This document shows positions 32,085 to 34,410 of a stretch of 34,410 nt of DNA, piece by piece. Origin of the DNA: Streptomyces spiralis (GTDB lineage Bacteria > Actinomycetota > Actinomycetes > Streptomycetales > Streptomycetaceae); the NCBI RefSeq assembly GCF_014654675.1, contig NZ_BNBC01000034.1, positions 76,677-111,086 of the forward strand, read 5' to 3'. The notes below the pieces were generated by a model. The model worked only from the letters and a program-made list of their open reading frames with translations. It ran no database searches and had not been told where the DNA came from. Within the stretch, counting starts at the first letter, position 1, and each line of letters opens with the position of its first letter. A program made the translations under genes and the position numbers.

Positions 32085-32100
32085 GTTACGGGTGAGTAAC
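32085..32100. promoter_or_regulatory. GTTAC-N6-GTAAC palindrome upstream of the SGPD-like gene
   Basis: GTTAC-gggtga-GTAAC is a perfect 5-bp dyad about 200 bp upstream of the protease start. It shares the core TTACGGGYGAGTA with the lipase-upstream copy at 25938-25953, which suggests a common regulator for secreted enzymes. Confidence 0.5.
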
Positions 32101-32192
32101 CAACCGGCGTTTCGTGCGGTCTGGTCCTGTCCTGATCTCGCCCCTGCGAGGCCGCGCCCGGACCGGTCGTTCACACCCTGCGCACAACGGGA

Positions 32193-32223
32193 AGCCCCCG
32201 TACGCCTGTTGCGTACGGGGGCT
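32193..32223 (-). terminator. Terminator after the SGPB-like protease gene
   Basis: A perfect 13-bp inverted repeat, AGCCCCCGTACGC (32193-32205) and GCGTACGGGGGCT (32211-32223), with a 5-nt loop. On the minus strand it lies 62-92 bp past the protease stop and is followed by TTCCCGTTG. Confidence 0.9.
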
Positions 32224-32284
32224 CCACCTGCTGCCGGCTGCGGGTGCGGTCCGGGCCGTGCGCACGACCCGGGAGGTCGGAACG

Positions 32285-33190
32285 TCAGTAGACGTGGACC
32301 CCGTAGGCGCTCAGCGCCTCGGTGACCGGCTGGAAGAAGGTCGTGCCGCCGGAGGTGCAGTTGCCGCTGCCGCCGGAGGTCAGACCGTAGGCGACGCCGC
32401 TGTTGGAGTACAGCGGACCGCCGGAGTCGCCGGGTTCGGCGCAGACGGTGGTCTGGATCAGGCCGTAGACGATGTCGCCGCCACCGTAGTTGACCGTCGC
32501 GTTGAGGGCGGTGACCCGGCCGCTGTGGATGCCGGTGGTGGAGCCGCGGCGGTAGACGGTGGTGCCGACGGACGGCGTGGCCGCGCTTGTGATGTCCACG
32601 CTGCCCACCGTGCCCGACTTGGTCACCGAGCTGTTGGTGTAGCGCACGATGCCGTAGTCGTTGCCGGGGAAGGAGGAGCCGGCGGTGGTACCGAGCGTCG
32701 TCGAGTGCGACGAGTTCGACCACCAGGTGCCCGCCCCGTCGGTGCAGTGACCGGCGGTCAGGAAGTAGTAGTTGCCGCTGGAGTCCTGGACGTTGAAGCC
32801 CAGCGAGCAGCGCCAGCTACTCGCATAGATGGCGTCGCCGCCGGAGATCAGCTTGTTGAACCGGCCCGGTGTGCGCTTGATGGTCAGGGCCTCGGAGTTG
32901 GCCCCCGCCTGCTGTTTGATCTGGTCGATCTGAGCCTGGGAGACCCGGCTGTCGACGGTGACGACCACCCGGTTGGACTTGCTGTCGACCGCCCAGGCGG
33001 TGCCCGGCACGTCGGCCTTGAGCACCGAGTCGCTCGCCTTGGTGAGCTGGGCGGCGCTGAAGGTGTTGGTGTCGGACGCGTTCGCGCTGGGGACCGCGAA
33101 CGCGGCGGCGGCCACGAGCCCGGAGGCGATGGCGATCAGCCGGGTCCGTCTCGCGATACCGCTACGGGGGGCAGTGCGCTTGATCCTCAC
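32285..33190 (-). CDS. sprB: Streptogrisin B-like serine protease, preproenzyme (S1 family)
   Basis: 301 residues from GTG 33190, eight bases after GGAGG. Signal peptide about 1-38 (ending SANA), propeptide about 39-114, mature enzyme from ISGGDAIYASSWRCSLGFN (residue 115), giving 187 residues as in S. griseus protease B. Catalytic residues are His148 (TAGHC), Asp178 (GNDYGIVRY) and Ser256 (GDSGG). The YYFLTAGHCTDGAGTWW segment is closer to protease B than to A. It is paralogous to the neighbouring SGPD-like gene. Each has its own terminator, so they are separate transcripts. The short propeptide compared with the neighbour is normal for this type. Confidence 0.95.
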   Translation of the reverse strand: MRIKRTAPRSGIARRTRLIAIASGLVAAAAFAVPSANASDTNTFSAAQLTKASDSVLKADVPGTAWAVDSKSNRVVVTVDSRVSQAQIDQIKQQAGANSEALTIKRTPGRFNKLISGGDAIYASSWRCSLGFNVQDSSGNYYFLTAGHCTDGAGTWWSNSSHSTTLGTTAGSSFPGNDYGIVRYTNSSVTKSGTVGSVDITSAATPSVGTTVYRRGSTTGIHSGRVTALNATVNYGGGDIVYGLIQTTVCAEPGDSGGPLYSNSGVAYGLTSGGSGNCTSGGTTFFQPVTEALSAYGVHVY

Positions 33191-33316
33191 GTTTCGTTCC
33201 TCCACAAAGGAAGTCGGGGGCCCGCGTGGGGTCGGGGCCCGGTGAGGCGCAGCCAGGGCACGGCAACCGGATTCCGGACACGTTGTGACCCTGACAAGCG
33301 CTGAGGGGGAGTATTC

Positions 33317-33354
33317 GGCCGAACGACCGGTCGGCGCAAGGGTGCCTTTCGGCC
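33317..33354. promoter_or_regulatory. Dyad elements upstream of the SGPB-like gene
   Basis: GGCCGAA (33317-33323) and TTCGGCC (33348-33354) flank the 10-bp palindrome CGACCGGTCG (33324-33333), 127-164 bp upstream of the protease start. These are candidate operator sites; nothing else in the 221-bp gap looks coding. Confidence 0.3.
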
Positions 33355-33367
33355 GTGCGACTCTGTG

Positions 33368-33383
33368 CGGTTCGAGTGAACCG
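33368..33383 (-). terminator. Short hairpin after the DUF1684 gene
   Basis: CGGTTC-gagt-GAACCG, a 6-bp stem with a 4-nt loop, 29 bp past the DUF1684 stop on the minus strand. It is weak but is the only stem in a suitable position. Confidence 0.45.
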
Positions 33384-33411
33384 TGTGCGATCGGGGTGAT
33401 GTGACGGCCGG

Positions 33412-34194
33412 TCAGTCGTGCAGAGCGCGCTCCCCCGCGGGTATCGCGAGGTCCAGGGTGTTCCCGGGCGGCGGGAACGGGCAGACGAAGTGGTCGGCGA
33501 AGGCGCACGGCGGCAGTACGGCCCGGTTGAAGTCGACCGTGGTACGCCCCTCGGCGTCCGGCGCTCCGGGATACAGGAACCGGAAGCGGAAACTGCCGTT
33601 CCCGCTGGTGGCGTCGGCGAACACCGCCCACAGCCCGCCGTCGGGCTCCCGCGCGACCCGGAGCGTCAGCTCCCGGCCGTCCAGAGTGAACGCCAGTTCC
33701 CCGGCGAGGGCCAGGCCGCGCTCGCGTCCGTCCGCGTTCGGCACGCGCACGGTGCGGCTCTCCTCGTACGGGGTGAAGCGGCCCGGCACCGACCAGCGCG
33801 GGTCGTGGTCGCCGACAACGATGCCGCGGAACGCCCGGCGCGCGGCGGAGGCGGGATCGAAGTCCCGTATGCCCCATATGCCTTCACGGACCAGCACGAC
33901 CAGCCGCCGCTCGCCCAGCGCGACCCGGGCGTCCGCCACCGGACCGGTGTCGGCGCCGAGCCGCACCTCACCGGCCAAGGGCCGTCCGTCGACGGTCAGT
34001 CCGTCCCCTCCGCCGGCGGCGAGCACGACAGCGTCGCCGTCGGGCGTCCAGATCCCGGGGATGTCCGGAAGTCGACCGTCCGGATACTCCTCGAACCAGT
34101 ACGTTCCGGTCAGCGCGAGCGGGCCGTAGGGCGCCGAGACCGTCTCGGTGCGCCGTACGTGCCACTGCTTCCACTGGTCGGATGCGTCCGTCAT
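33412..34194 (-). CDS. DUF1684 domain protein
   Basis: 260 residues from ATG 34194, with GAAGGG about nine bases upstream. The family signature is clear near the C terminus: TTVDFNRAVLPPCAFADHFV followed by CPFPPPGNTLDLAIPAGE. Other family points are SGNGSFRFRFLYPG and FRGIVVGDHDPRW. DUF1684 is a widespread soluble beta-rich domain of unknown activity; the conserved Cys/His/Asn cluster suggests a binding site, but that is inference. No signal peptide is visible. It is the last gene and probably a single-gene transcript, ending at the small hairpin at 33368-33383. Confidence 0.9.
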   Translation of the reverse strand: MTDASDQWKQWHVRRTETVSAPYGPLALTGTYWFEEYPDGRLPDIPGIWTPDGDAVVLAAGGGDGLTVDGRPLAGEVRLGADTGPVADARVALGERRLVVLVREGIWGIRDFDPASAARRAFRGIVVGDHDPRWSVPGRFTPYEESRTVRVPNADGRERGLALAGELAFTLDGRELTLRVAREPDGGLWAVFADATSGNGSFRFRFLYPGAPDAEGRTTVDFNRAVLPPCAFADHFVCPFPPPGNTLDLAIPAGERALHD

Positions 34195-34410
34195 GTGATC
34201 AACCCTTCCATGCGTGGCCGGGCGGCCAAACCGAGGGGTGAGCACAGAGCGCCGCTCCCGTATTTCCGCGTCCCCCGCCCGGACGACACCGGGACGGGAC
34301 CGTGGACGGGCGCGGCACGGCGGGGGCCGAAAAGCCCTAGGTGTGTTGTCCCGGGACGTTGGTGACACGCGTGCTGGGTGCTTGAACAGGTGAGGGCCTT
34401 CTGGGTTCGG
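34195..34410. other. Upstream region of the DUF1684 gene to the window edge
   Basis: 216 bp with no coding sequence I can support. It contains the 10-bp palindrome GTCCCGGGAC (34348-34357). The in-frame upward extension of the DUF1684 reading lacks a ribosome site and family similarity. The right part may belong to a divergent gene beyond the edge. Confidence 0.4.

Larger units (their letters stand above)
31888..32284. other. 397-bp intergenic region between the two protease genes
   Basis: It holds the SGPB-like terminator (32193-32223) and the presumed SGPD-like promoter region. Within it, CAACCGGCGT occurs twice as a direct repeat (32020-32029 and 32101-32110), the second copy abutting the GTTAC dyad at 32085-32100. 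No coding sequence is supported, and no clear -35/-10 pair was found. Confidence 0.6.

Noticed and set aside
34195..34368. N-terminal extension of the DUF1684 gene
   Set aside because: The added residues are Arg/Pro-rich without family similarity; ATG 34194 has a reasonable ribosome site.
1..34410. CRISPR arrays, prophage, insertion sequences, tRNA genes, integrative element
   Set aside because: No repeat-spacer pattern, transposase, integrase, terminal inverted repeat pair or cloverleaf was seen; gene content is ordinary Streptomyces chromosome.

Overview
The window is chromosomal DNA of a high-GC actinomycete, almost certainly a Streptomyces. The signs are very strong G/C third-position bias, GTG and TTG starts, dense ATGA/GTGA overlaps, streptogrisin-type proteases, an LPMO with an LAxTG sorting signal, a DUF5925-type AAA protein and an actinobacterial dnaE2. 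From memory, the order GDSL lipase, sortase-anchored LPMO, secreted lipase, short Y-family polymerase and dnaE2 resembles the S. coelicolor SCO1725-SCO1739 neighbourhood. I could not check this, so treat it as a pointer. I see no tRNA, rRNA, CRISPR array, insertion sequence, integrase or attachment site.

Layout. (1) 1-7151: an ECF sigma factor with a truncated RskA-type anti-sigma gene (minus strand) diverges from a three-gene operon. That operon encodes an exported DUF4331 protein, a membrane-anchored TPR protein and a NicO-type metal permease with a His-rich loop. A transmembrane Ser/Thr kinase follows. (2) 7156-7962: a secreted GDSL/SGNH lipase, converging on the kinase with a 4-nt gap. 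(3) 8246-18202: a cell-surface glycan locus. It holds a small membrane protein, a CelD/FemAB-like acyltransferase, two GT2 glycosyltransferases, a polysaccharide deacetylase and a 1297-residue flippase fused to a polytopic GT-C-like domain. On the opposite strand is a membrane-tethered clan-A glycoside hydrolase. (4) 18358-23694: small soluble genes (DUF5925/AAA ATPase, DUF72, YtrA-type GntR regulator, double GNAT, DUF402, SAM methyltransferase, an unlisted 45-residue basic protein, GNAT). (5) 23864-25855: a wall-anchored AA10 LPMO and a secreted alpha/beta-hydrolase lipase, converging on a strong hairpin. (6) 26105-30594: a mutagenic repair operon of dnaE2 translationally coupled to an N-terminally short, ImuB-like Y-family polymerase, with LexA-like boxes upstream. 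(7) 30808-33190: two tandem streptogrisin-type preproproteases (SGPD-like and SGPB-like), each followed by a strong terminator. (8) 33412-34194: a DUF1684 protein.

How it fits together. Much of the window concerns the cell surface and exterior: secreted lipases and proteases, a cell-wall LPMO, a surface-glycan assembly locus and a possible metal-handling envelope operon controlled by an ECF sigma factor. The main exception is the SOS-type dnaE2 operon.

Most worth following up: the undescribed glycan locus with its flippase/GT-C fusion; the ECF-sigma-linked DUF4331-TPR-NicO operon; the dnaE2/ImuB-like pair lacking imuA'; and a TTAC-N6-GTA(A) dyad shared by the lipase and SGPD-like protease upstream regions.
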